Assembly (NCBI GenBank): GCA_944390105.1
Contig: CALXOV010000026.1
Location: 1-64,000, forward strand
Direction of reading: 5' to 3'
Length of the DNA: 64,000 nucleotides
Origin: an uncultured Succinivibrionaceae bacterium
GTDB lineage: Bacteria; Pseudomonadota; Gammaproteobacteria; Enterobacterales; Succinivibrionaceae
Shown here: positions 38,438 to 46,965 of the stretch, piece by piece
Position numbering within the stretch: the first letter of the stretch is position 1
Layout: every line of letters begins with the position of its first letter
Program-made: the position numbers and the translations under genes
The notes under the pieces: generated by a model
What the model was told of the DNA's origin: nothing
The model's input: only the letters and a program-made list of their open reading frames with translations
The model's database searches: none

Positions 38438-38725
38438 ATGTATTATCACATCGGCTGGCCTTTCTGGAAGCTCGCTTATCGTCTAGGTTTCAAATTAAGA
38501 TGCCGGTTTGTTATCTCTAAGGATACCGATCACAACGATTACTTCGCCTACAGTCCGGATATTAAAGGGCTGTTTGCCGAAAGTGAAAGCTTTGATGAGG
38601 TTGTCTCTGCTATGAAAGCCGGTGCAATAGATTTTGTCCATATAGATTTGCACGGTTGTTTACCTGAGCAGTCAAAGATAAAACCTGCTCTCGCCTTTAC
38701 ATCAATCATGCATGGGGCTTGCTAA
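38438..38725 (+). CDS. HicB-like antitoxin
   Basis: 95 residues. The middle shows the HicB partial RNase-H fold: DYFAYSPDIKGLFAESESF and DEVVSAMKAGAIDFV. There is an N-terminal extension and no obvious C-terminal DNA-binding domain. It follows int by 10 bases with GAGG ahead of the ATG. The last codon overlaps the ATG of the next frame (TAATG at 38723-38727), giving the order hicB-hicA. Confidence 0.72.
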   Translation: MYYHIGWPFWKLAYRLGFKLRCRFVISKDTDHNDYFAYSPDIKGLFAESESFDEVVSAMKAGAIDFVHIDLHGCLPEQSKIKPALAFTSIMHGAC

Positions 38726-38928
38726 TGGACGGATATTACAAAGCCGTGATACAAATTATTAAAAAGCACGGCTATGTTTATTTACGCAACGGCACGGGTT
38801 CTCACGAAATTGGGGGTTAGAGATTAACGGAAAAATCAAAGGGCATATTTAAGAGTCGGTTCACTGAAGGGATAAACACAAAGCAAATTTTATCCTCGCT
38901 TAATCTCGACTTCAAAGAAAGAAGTTAG
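38725..38928 (+). pseudogene. HicA-like toxin interrupted by a TAG codon
   Basis: ATG at 38725 overlaps the HicB stop. The frame reads MDGYYKAVIQIIKKHGY, then LRNGTGSHEIGG, which keeps the HicA G-[S/T]-H-x core, stops at TAG (38818-38820) and goes on in frame for 35 residues (KSKGIFKSRFTEG, then INTKQILSSL) to TAG at 38926-38928. The downstream part looks like the rest of the same domain (-SR-T---ILK-AG-like). One base change would restore the toxin, so it is probably inactivated. Confidence 0.6.
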
Positions 38929-39208
38929 TGGTTTTTTCTAATTTTATGGAGGTCAAGTGAGCGATCAAGATCACTCCCTTGTTCCCGCCATATAAAGGCT
39001 GTTTTCTACACCTATATTTTCTTAAGAAAAACCTTGCGCTGCCGATAAAGTAATCAGAGCTTATACATGGAGGCATGCCAATGCTGACATTGAAAGAACC
39101 TTGCCAAATGAGCAGGCCTTAAGCATCAGGAGAGAAAGTGCCGCTCTCGGCAGTAGCCTCGGCGGCACCTCCAATTCATTTCAGCATTTTAGTTCGCCGT
39201 AACAGCGA

Positions 39209-40327
39209 CTACATCAGACTACGGTATATACTCGCAATTTCTCCGGCAGACAGTTGCACGTAGCCGTTGGCTATCAGCATGTTTTGGCGCGTCAGTACCA
39301 TATCGGTAAATTCTAGAGCTTGACCTTCCTGCATACCACATTGAGTAAGTGTCCGCTTGGGCAAGAGAGATTGGCAAAGTTCATCAAAAATACGCCAGGC
39401 TGCAGCAGGCTGGCAGTTAAGCAGTGCCGCCAGTACGGCAGTGAGGTCAGAGATTGCACCATGCGGGTTTTTCTTGACGTACATTTCCATCACCGCACGG
39501 AATACTAAATAATTAGCCTCGCCGTGGGCAATCTTAAGGCGTGTGCACAAAGGGTAGGCTAGCGCATGCACTGCTGCACAGCCGGCATTGGCGTAGCTGA
39601 TCCCGGCCATGCAGCCTGCGAGCTGCACATTCGCGCATTCGTGTTCCAGCATACCGGATCCCTGTTGCACGATGTTTTGCCAAGCGCAGATGAGAAGTTT
39701 CATCGCCTGTAGCGCCAACAACTGCGAGAAAGGAGTTGCTAGCGCAGATAGGTAAGATTCGCAGGCATGGGTAAAGGCATCAAAGGAACTGGCAGCAAAG
39801 ACATTAAACGGAATGTCATTTAAAAATTCTGGGCATAGCAACACCGTGTCGGCGTATAACGCCTGCGAATTTAAAATAAGCTGTGCACCTAAATCTGGAA
39901 AGTAGACTGCGCAGTAGGGAGTAACCTCTGAGCCGGTTCCCGGGGTGGCCGGCACTAAAATCAGCTCGCGCGCTTTACGTAGCCTATCTTGCTGTGTAAA
40001 GGCTTCACTCAAGGGGAGGACATGTTCGAGGCTTAGCAGTTTAGCTAGATCTAAGGTGGCTCCGCCACCGATGCCGATGATGCGACCCGTTGCTGCGCCA
40101 GCAGCCTTAACCGCCTGTGTAACGCTCGGTTCACTGTTAGGACCTGGTCCGAAGCTTTCGCGTATTAGTACTTTAACAAAAGACGGTAGTTGGAGTTTGT
40201 CTATTAGCCGCGCCTCAGTGAGCACGATATCGCCGTCACGAAACGGCAGCAGAGCGCGCAGTGCCGTAAAATCTGCGGCATGGATGATTTGGGATTTGAC
40301 CTGAAAGGCTTTCTGCATGACTAGCAT
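39209..40327 (-). CDS. Iron-containing alcohol dehydrogenase, 4-hydroxybutyrate dehydrogenase type
   Basis: 372 residues, NAD-dependent, Fe-binding ADH fold. Nucleotide motif IIGIGGGATLDLAKLLSLEH; metal ligands in SFDAFTHACESYLS (Asp, His), CAAVHALAYPL (His) and AHGEANYLVF (His). Several long stretches (YANAGCAAVHALAYPL, HGEANYLVF and KKNPHGAISDLTAVLAALL) closely follow the 4-hydroxybutyrate dehydrogenase of Clostridium kluyveri as I remember it, so oxidation of 4-hydroxybutyrate or reduction of succinate semialdehyde is likely. It stands alone; no succinate-semialdehyde or CoA-transferase genes are near. Confidence 0.85.
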   Translation of the reverse strand: MLVMQKAFQVKSQIIHAADFTALRALLPFRDGDIVLTEARLIDKLQLPSFVKVLIRESFGPGPNSEPSVTQAVKAAGAATGRIIGIGGGATLDLAKLLSLEHVLPLSEAFTQQDRLRKARELILVPATPGTGSEVTPYCAVYFPDLGAQLILNSQALYADTVLLCPEFLNDIPFNVFAASSFDAFTHACESYLSALATPFSQLLALQAMKLLICAWQNIVQQGSGMLEHECANVQLAGCMAGISYANAGCAAVHALAYPLCTRLKIAHGEANYLVFRAVMEMYVKKNPHGAISDLTAVLAALLNCQPAAAWRIFDELCQSLLPKRTLTQCGMQEGQALEFTDMVLTRQNMLIANGYVQLSAGEIASIYRSLM

Positions 40328-40538
40328 AGCATTCTCCTTACGCTGCCGCCGTATGCTGGGCAGGACTTACCGACTGAAAGTTTTTTTTAATCAAAGCTTA
40401 AAGGTCTTGGTGGAAAAATACTTTGACCAGTGGCAAAAAAGACTTTTAGTGACAAATATTTTTCGTTGAATTTGCGCGCTTAATCACAGAATTAAGCCAG
40501 ATAATTTATAATACCGCGGATAACTGGAGAGTGCCTGT

Positions 40539-43286
40539 ATGCCGAAATTTTTTGCCACCTGTCCTAAGGGTTTAGAAAGTCTGATTGTATCCGAGCTTGG
40601 CGCACTAGGGGCGCAGCATGTGAAGGAAACCGTGGCCGGTGCGTCCTTCAGCGGTGATTTTGCCCTAGCTATGCGTGTCTGCTTATGGTCGCGTTTTGCT
40701 ACACGCGTGCTGTGGGAGTTGAGCCAATTTGCCTGCCGTGATGATATGGATCTATACATGGGGGTATACGGGGTACGTTGGGATGATTATTTTGCGCCGC
40801 ATAAGACCATTGCAGTGGAGTTCAGTGGCAGTAGCGACGCAATTAATAATACGCAGTACGGCGCGCAGAAGGTCAAGGATGCCGTATGTGATTATTTTGT
40901 TAATCGTAAAATGTCGCGTCCGAATGTCGATAGACGCGATCCGCAGGTGCTCATTTACGCAAGACTGCATCATGGGCAGGTCTCAGTAGGTTTAGACTTA
41001 TCTGGCAAGCCCTTATTCATGCGCGAATTTGAGCGTGAAACAGGCAAAGCCCCACTTAAGGAAAATTTAGCGGCTGCAATGCTAGTGCGTAGCGGCTATC
41101 AGGGCGGCAATTTCTTTGATCCGATGTGCGGTTCCGGCACTTTGCTGTGGGAAGCTGGTCTATTGCTTACCGATACAGCGCCAGGTCTGCAACGCCGTCA
41201 TTACGGATTTTTTAATTTTAAAAACTTTGATGAAACAAGGTGGCAGGAACTTATTGCAGAGGCTCAGCGCCGTTCGGCCGTGGGCCTTGCTAAAGCTCAG
41301 CAGGATGGCTGTAAGCTCTGCGGCTGCGATGCCGATGCTCGTATGATTGAGCTGGCGCGCGAAAATGCGGAACGTGCTGGATTTGCCTCCTTGGTACAAC
41401 TGCAGTGCTGTAAGGTCGAGAATTTGACCTCTGACACGATAGCAGAGGCTAAAGCGCCGCTTACCATTGTAACTAATCCGCCGTATGGTGAGCGTATGGG
41501 CAATTTCAATGAGCTCATTGTGCTTTATACCGCTTTGGGCTCTAGGCTTAAAGCGCTATTCGGCGGAGCACGGCTGGGGGTTATCTCAAGCTCAGAGGAC
41601 CTGCTCTCTTGTCTGCGTCTTAAGGGTGAGCGCAGCTATACCTTATACAATGGTGCATTACCGTGCCAACTGCGAGTCTTTACTTTAGAAAAAAGAGATA
41701 CTGTGTCAGCAGCTGATGCATTGCCGGAAATTGCCCCGGATTTTGCCAATCGTTTGCTGAAAAATCAGACGCGTTTGAAAAAATGGGTGGCAGCGCAGGG
41801 GCTTAATGCCTATCGTCTTTATGACGCCGATATTCCGGAGTATAACGCGGCGGTAGATATCTACGGAGATTATGTGGTACTGCAGGAATATCAGGCTCCC
41901 GCTGCTATAGCACCGGGATTGGCGCGCCGCCGACTGATGGATATGATTGCCGCCACCGTGCTGACGTTGCATATTCCAGGAAGGCATTTAATCGTCAAAA
42001 GCCGCCAGCGTCAACAGGGCAGTGCGCAGTATGAAAAGAATGCGGAAAGCTTACATGTCGAAGTCATGGTGCATGAGGGCGATCTGACCTTTAAGGCGCG
42101 GCTGGATGATTATTTAGACAGCGGCATCTTTTTTGATGCACGGCCGATTCGCGCGCTGTTGCGTAAAGAAGCTGATGGCAAGGATTTTTTAAATCTATTT
42201 GCTTATACCGCCACCGCTTCGGTAGCAGCGGCGGTAGGCGGCGCTAGCTCAACCTTAAGTGTGGATATGAGTCGCACTTATTTAGAGTGGGGCTTGGAGA
42301 ATTTTGCGTTAAACGACATTGCCCTAGGAGAAAAACACGAGTTTTTACAGGCTGACTGCCTTACTTATCTGTCAACTGACAGTGATCGTAAGTTTGATCT
42401 TATCTATATTGATCCGCCGACTTTCTCCAACTCCAAGCGCATGAGCCGTAGTTTTGAGGTGCAACGCGATCATGTAGCGCTGCTGGCTAACTTAACTCGG
42501 CACTTAAAGGATGTGGGTACGGTAATTTTCTGCTGCAATAAGCGCGGCTTTAAGTTAAATCAGGAAGCGTTGGCTCCGTATGGCTTTACGCAGTGTGAAA
42601 ATGTAAGTGCAGCTACCATCCCCGAGGATTGTGCGCACGATCAGCAGATTCATGCCTGCTTTAAATTAAGCTACAGCGCAGCTGCGCAAAGCGCGCAACC
42701 TGAGCCGATGGTAGAACTTAAAGCCATACCGCGCTGGTCTAAGCTGTTGGGCGGCAGTACCGCGGCGCGACCGTTTGGTGCAAAGCCGTCAGGACGAACA
42801 TCTGCGCCCCATCAGCCTTCCGTCGCAGCATGGAGTGAGGATACGTTCCAGCCTGGGCGTAGCCGCAACTGGGGCACTGAGAGAGCCGCATCTACCAATG
42901 GACGTGCTCTGCCTGTAGCAGAGGATTCTGTACCTTTTAACCGCGGGCGCGGTCGTCCGCTGGCCGAGCGGGGGCGCCCGCTTACCAACCAAAGCCGCGT
43001 GCCACGTAAACGTGGACAGCGGCATGAGGATAATGATACCTGGCCGCGCGCACCGCGCCGGGACGGTGCAGATTTACGCACAGATGGAACGGCTTTATCG
43101 GAACGTCGCAGGAGTTTTGCGCGTCGGAGCAATTGGGACAGCGATGCGACAGTATCGCAGCATCGCTCCGAGCGCCCCTTTGAACGTCGCAAACCGTCGG
43201 GGCGTCGTCTGGAGCGGGCGTCAACTGCTCAGCGCGCAAAAGGACGGGTGTGGGGGCCTGATGGGATTAAGGAAGACGTAGAATAA
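40539..43286 (+). CDS. rlmL: 23S rRNA methyltransferase RlmKL with an Arg-rich tail
   Basis: Methylates guanines 2069 (RlmK) and 2445 (RlmL) of 23S rRNA. 915 residues against about 702 in E. coli. A THUMP domain leads, then the RlmL methyltransferase (FDPMCGSGTLLWEAGLL, and TNPPYGERMG), then the RlmK methyltransferase (GKDFLNLFAYTATASVAAAVGG and YIDPPTFSNSKRM). Residues from about 720 to the end are low-complexity, Arg/Ser/Gly/Pro-rich (many RR, GR and RG pairs), not part of the family. Start at ATG 40539. The stop overlaps the uup ATG (TAATG). Confidence 0.95.
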   Translation: MPKFFATCPKGLESLIVSELGALGAQHVKETVAGASFSGDFALAMRVCLWSRFATRVLWELSQFACRDDMDLYMGVYGVRWDDYFAPHKTIAVEFSGSSDAINNTQYGAQKVKDAVCDYFVNRKMSRPNVDRRDPQVLIYARLHHGQVSVGLDLSGKPLFMREFERETGKAPLKENLAAAMLVRSGYQGGNFFDPMCGSGTLLWEAGLLLTDTAPGLQRRHYGFFNFKNFDETRWQELIAEAQRRSAVGLAKAQQDGCKLCGCDADARMIELARENAERAGFASLVQLQCCKVENLTSDTIAEAKAPLTIVTNPPYGERMGNFNELIVLYTALGSRLKALFGGARLGVISSSEDLLSCLRLKGERSYTLYNGALPCQLRVFTLEKRDTVSAADALPEIAPDFANRLLKNQTRLKKWVAAQGLNAYRLYDADIPEYNAAVDIYGDYVVLQEYQAPAAIAPGLARRRLMDMIAATVLTLHIPGRHLIVKSRQRQQGSAQYEKNAESLHVEVMVHEGDLTFKARLDDYLDSGIFFDARPIRALLRKEADGKDFLNLFAYTATASVAAAVGGASSTLSVDMSRTYLEWGLENFALNDIALGEKHEFLQADCLTYLSTDSDRKFDLIYIDPPTFSNSKRMSRSFEVQRDHVALLANLTRHLKDVGTVIFCCNKRGFKLNQEALAPYGFTQCENVSAATIPEDCAHDQQIHACFKLSYSAAAQSAQPEPMVELKAIPRWSKLLGGSTAARPFGAKPSGRTSAPHQPSVAAWSEDTFQPGRSRNWGTERAASTNGRALPVAEDSVPFNRGRGRPLAERGRPLTNQSRVPRKRGQRHEDNDTWPRAPRRDGADLRTDGTALSERRRSFARRSNWDSDATVSQHRSERPFERRKPSGRRLERASTAQRAKGRVWGPDGIKEDVE

Positions 43287-45184
43287 TGGCACTTATCAGT
43301 ATTCTGCATGGCTCACTGGCCTATGGCGATCTGCCTTTACTTAAGGATGCCGATTTTGCGGTAGAAGAAGGGGAGCGCATTTGTCTGGTTGGACGCAATG
43401 GTACCGGTAAGTCCAGTTTGCTGAAGGTGCTGTGCGGCGACAGTATGCTTGACGACGGACGTCTTATTATGCGTCAGGGGCTTAAAGTTGTGCGTTTGGA
43501 GCAAGACCCGCCATTGTCGGTACAGGGTACAGCCTACAGCATGGCGGCATCTGCAATTCCTGTGGTCGGCGAGGCCTTAGCTAAAGTGGCTTTGGGGCAA
43601 GATGAGAACGGCGAGTTGGCAGCTTTTATTGAAAAGCATGATGGCTGGCGCTACGACGGAATCATCTGCAAAATCTTAAATAAGATGAATATTGACCCGC
43701 AGCTGCCGCTAGCTCAGTTATCGGGAGGTTGGCGCCGTAAGGCCGCTTTAGCGGCAGCGTTGGCCTGTGAGCCTGAAGTATTGCTGCTTGATGAGCCGAC
43801 CAATCATTTGGATATTGAAACCATCGGTTGGCTGGAAGAGTGGCTGCTTAATTTTCCCGGAACCCTTATCTTTGTGACGCATGATCGCGCCTTTGCTGAT
43901 GATTTAGCTACGCGCATTGTTGAGCTTGATCGCGGTAAACTCTATTCTTATCCGGGCAATTTTGCGGCGTACCTTAGACTGCGTGATGAGCGGCTGCGGA
44001 TGGAGGAACTTGCCAATAAGGAATTTGATCGCGTATTGGCCGAAGAAGAGGCATGGATCCGCCGCGGTGTGAAGGCGCGTTTGGCGCGTAACGAGGGGCG
44101 CGTGCGCAACCTTGAAGATCTTCGTCGCCAGCGTCGTGAGCGCCGTGATCGCCAAGGGCGCCCCATCATGCAGATCTCTGAGGCCGATCGCTCAGGCAAT
44201 ATCGTCTTTGAGCTTACCGACGTTACAGTAAGCTTTGACGATAAAACCTTAATTGATAATTTCTCGGCTGCGGTAATGCGCCAAGACCGCATCGGCATTG
44301 TCGGCCCAAATGGGGCAGGCAAAACCACTTTAATTAAGATTATGCTGGGTCTTGCGCAGCAGACGCATGGAAAAGTGCGTCGTGGCACCAATGTGCAATA
44401 TCAGTACTTTGATCAGTATCATGAAAAGCTGTCCCTGCAAAAAAGTGTGGCTGACAATGTGGCAGAAGGGCGGCGCGATGTCATTATTAACGGCAAAACG
44501 CGCCATGTTATTTCCTACCTCGGTGATTTCCTGTTTACCGGACGCCGTGCACGCAGTCCAGTGTCTGTTCTTTCAGGGGGTGAGAAAAACCGCCTGCTCC
44601 TTGCGCGTATGTTTGCTCGTCCGTGCAATGTGCTGGTGATGGATGAGCCAACCAATGATCTTGATTTAGAGACGCTTGAGTTGCTTGAGGAACTCATTGC
44701 TTCCTTTAATGGCACTGTAATCGTCATCAGCCATGATCGGCGTTTTATCGATAAAGTGGCGACCGAAACTTGGGTCTTTGACGGCAAAGGGCATATTGAA
44801 ACCATTGTTGGCGGATGGAGCGATGTGCTCGCTTTCTATCAGCGCCGTGACGCAGCGCAGCGTGAGGAAAAAACATTGCAGAAATCTGCTGTGCCGAAAA
44901 GTATAGCGGCACAGACCTCACCTAAAGCCGCTAGCGCACGCAAGGGCGGCATTTCCTTTACCGAGCAGCATGAATTGGCAGAGTTGCCGGCACAGATTGA
45001 AAAGTTGGAAGCTGAGTTGGCGGCCTTGGATGCTCAGGTGTCAGATCCGGCACTGTATGCGGATGATACAGACGGCTCAAAGGTAAAAGCTTTAATGGCG
45101 CAGCGCACGGCACTAAATGCTGAGCTTGAAGCCAAATATGCGCGCTGGGAAGATTTGGAGGAAAGATCGCATGACGGAGCTTAG
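43286..45184 (+). CDS. uup: ABC-F ATPase Uup
   Basis: Ribosome-associated ABC-F protein; reported effects include resolving stalled ribosomes and reducing transposon excision. 632 residues (E. coli 635). Two ABC cassettes: Walker A GRNGTGKSSLLK and GPNGAGKTTLIK, signatures LSGGWRRKAALAAAL and LSGGEKNRLLLARMF, DEPTNHLD and DEPTNDLD. A linker (EEEAWIRRGVKARLARNEGR) and a C-terminal coiled-coil DNA-binding region follow. Overlaps rlmL at the start and rnm at the end. Confidence 0.96.
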   Translation: MALISILHGSLAYGDLPLLKDADFAVEEGERICLVGRNGTGKSSLLKVLCGDSMLDDGRLIMRQGLKVVRLEQDPPLSVQGTAYSMAASAIPVVGEALAKVALGQDENGELAAFIEKHDGWRYDGIICKILNKMNIDPQLPLAQLSGGWRRKAALAAALACEPEVLLLDEPTNHLDIETIGWLEEWLLNFPGTLIFVTHDRAFADDLATRIVELDRGKLYSYPGNFAAYLRLRDERLRMEELANKEFDRVLAEEEAWIRRGVKARLARNEGRVRNLEDLRRQRRERRDRQGRPIMQISEADRSGNIVFELTDVTVSFDDKTLIDNFSAAVMRQDRIGIVGPNGAGKTTLIKIMLGLAQQTHGKVRRGTNVQYQYFDQYHEKLSLQKSVADNVAEGRRDVIINGKTRHVISYLGDFLFTGRRARSPVSVLSGGEKNRLLLARMFARPCNVLVMDEPTNDLDLETLELLEELIASFNGTVIVISHDRRFIDKVATETWVFDGKGHIETIVGGWSDVLAFYQRRDAAQREEKTLQKSAVPKSIAAQTSPKAASARKGGISFTEQHELAELPAQIEKLEAELAALDAQVSDPALYADDTDGSKVKALMAQRTALNAELEAKYARWEDLEERSHDGA

Positions 45185-46043
45185 CCTTATCGATTTACAC
45201 ACTCATTCAAGTGCTTCAGACGGCGCGTTAAGTCCTAGCGCCTTAGTGGATTTTGCCTGTACGCGTGGTCTTAAAGTAGTGGCTTTGACCGATCATGACA
45301 CAGTAGGAGGCGTAGCTGAGGCTCAGCGTACAGCCCAGGGAAGACTGCAGCTTATCCCGGGCATCGAGATGTCCACGGTGTGGCGCAGTTTTCAAATTCA
45401 TGTGGTAGGCCTTTTTTTAGATATCAATCATCCTGAGCTTCAAGCCTGTCTTGCAGAGCAGCATCAAAAACGTATTGAGCGTGCAGAGGAAATCGGACAT
45501 AAACTTGAGCGTTTGGGCTTTACTGATGCCTATGCTCGCACCAAGGCGCAGGCGCAGGAGGGGGCTAGCATTACCCGCGGTAATTATGCGCGCTTTATTG
45601 CTTCTACCGGAGCGTGCCGCAGCAGCGATGAGGCCTTTAATAAATACTTAAAGCGTGGGCGCCCCGCGTACGTGAAGACGCAGTGGGGTAGCGTGGAGCG
45701 TGCGGTACAGGTCATTTTAGCGGCAGGCGGTATTCCTGTTTTGGCTCATCCTCGCCGCTACATCATGACTAATACCAAACTGCGCGAGCTGATTGATGAG
45801 TTTAAACGCGCAGGCGGTGTGGCATTGGAAGTGTCATCGGCGCAGCAGCGCCCATGCGATCGGCAATATTTAGCCGAGCTGTGCGGGCGTTTTGATCTGC
45901 TGGCATCGGTGGGATCAGATTTTCACTGTCAAGGCGCGTGGCGCGATGTCGGATTTAATTTAGCGCTGCCAGATAACTGCACTGCACTGTGGCAGAGTCA
46001 GCAGTATGCAGAACGCTTTGATATTCATACCCAGTTTGCCTAA
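45171..46043 (+). CDS. rnm: PHP-family 5'-exonuclease RNase AM (YciV)
   Basis: 290 residues from the ATG at 45171 (GGAGGAAAG upstream; the frame is open further but lies within uup). The PHP motif is clear: LIDLHTHSSASDGALSP, ALTDHDTVGG and GSDFHCQGAWRD, and IPVLAHPRRY. In E. coli the protein matures 5' ends of 5S and 23S rRNA as a metal-dependent exonuclease. Overlaps the 3' end of uup by 14 bases. Confidence 0.9.
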   Translation: MTELSLIDLHTHSSASDGALSPSALVDFACTRGLKVVALTDHDTVGGVAEAQRTAQGRLQLIPGIEMSTVWRSFQIHVVGLFLDINHPELQACLAEQHQKRIERAEEIGHKLERLGFTDAYARTKAQAQEGASITRGNYARFIASTGACRSSDEAFNKYLKRGRPAYVKTQWGSVERAVQVILAAGGIPVLAHPRRYIMTNTKLRELIDEFKRAGGVALEVSSAQQRPCDRQYLAELCGRFDLLASVGSDFHCQGAWRDVGFNLALPDNCTALWQSQQYAERFDIHTQFA

Positions 46044-46056
46044 AACCTATATTTAA

Positions 46057-46836
46057 ATGGCACAGCTTGACTTTTTTACCGGACGGCGGGTCTTTATCGC
46101 CGGAGCCAGTGGTGGCCTCGGGGCGGCCTTAGTAGAAAAGCTGTGTGCACGTCAGGTAGCCGGGCTTATGTTAAGCGCACGGCGTTGTGAGGTGCTGATT
46201 GCGCTGCAGGAGAAAGCTACGGTTTTCGGGGTTGAGGCAAAAATTTGTCCTGCTGACTGTAGTGACGCTGCTGCTTGGCACGAGGCTCTGCAGGCGGGGC
46301 TGCGGTTTGGTTGTGATATTTTCATTTTAGCTATGGGGACAGTGCCGGCACATGCGCGTGATGCGCTGGAGTCCTCAAGTGCGGCTGCAGCGGTGTTTGC
46401 CGTCAATACGCTGGCCCCGCTGCAGGCTCTTTATCAGCTGTCGGCAGCCTTGCCGCCGGGCAGTGCTGTCGGGGTGATTTCATCGCAAGGCGCACGCTAT
46501 CCAATTCCCTCCATTCCGTTGTACGGTGCTAGCAAGTGTGCGCTGTCATATGCTGTACAGGCGCTACAGCCGTATTTTCAGCACCGTTGTCTTAAGTTGT
46601 CATTAATTGAACCCGGATTTTTTGACAGCCCGATGGGGCGGCGCTTTGTCGGACGGACCTGGTTTAAACTTTCAGCGTCAGAGGCGGCCGAGCTCTGTCT
46701 GCGGGCAATTGCGACAGGGCAGACTCATGCGGTGTTTCCGCTTACGCTACGTTTTGGTATTGCGCTGCTTCCATGGCTGCCGCCTGCACTGCGTAAAGCT
46801 GCGTTGCGCTACTTTGCCTTTGACACAACCGCTTAA
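46057..46836 (+). CDS. Short-chain dehydrogenase/reductase
   Basis: 259 residues, NAD(P)-binding Rossmann fold with IAGASGGLGAALVE, catalytic Tyr-Lys in PLYGASKCALSYAVQ and a Ser in VGVISSQGARYP. The C-terminal stretch is hydrophobic (GIALLPWLPPALRKAAL), suggesting membrane association or a lipid-like substrate. It runs 14 bases after rnm on the same strand and may belong to the rlmL-uup-rnm transcript. Substrate unknown. Confidence 0.86.
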   Translation: MAQLDFFTGRRVFIAGASGGLGAALVEKLCARQVAGLMLSARRCEVLIALQEKATVFGVEAKICPADCSDAAAWHEALQAGLRFGCDIFILAMGTVPAHARDALESSSAAAAVFAVNTLAPLQALYQLSAALPPGSAVGVISSQGARYPIPSIPLYGASKCALSYAVQALQPYFQHRCLKLSLIEPGFFDSPMGRRFVGRTWFKLSASEAAELCLRAIATGQTHAVFPLTLRFGIALLPWLPPALRKAALRYFAFDTTA

Positions 46837-46965
46837 TTTAATAACGTTAGCGCACCATCTGCTATCGTCGGTTTATCTAGGCGGCGCATAGCATATTATC
46901 CATGCTAGAATTTTTTCATCCGCTGTCTGCGGGGGTGTTGGAAGTGTTGTTAAGGAGTTAAGACT

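Noticed and set aside
38970-38990. TCCCTTGTTCCCGCCA as a copy of the tRNA-Gln 3' end (possible att border)
   Set aside because: Only about 15 of 18 positions match with gaps, and it matches tRNA-Gln rather than the tRNA-Met next to int.
39078-39122. Fifteen-codon frame MPMLTLKEPCQMSRP as a leader peptide
   Set aside because: It is followed by a convergent gene, has no attenuator-like hairpin and no evidence for translation.
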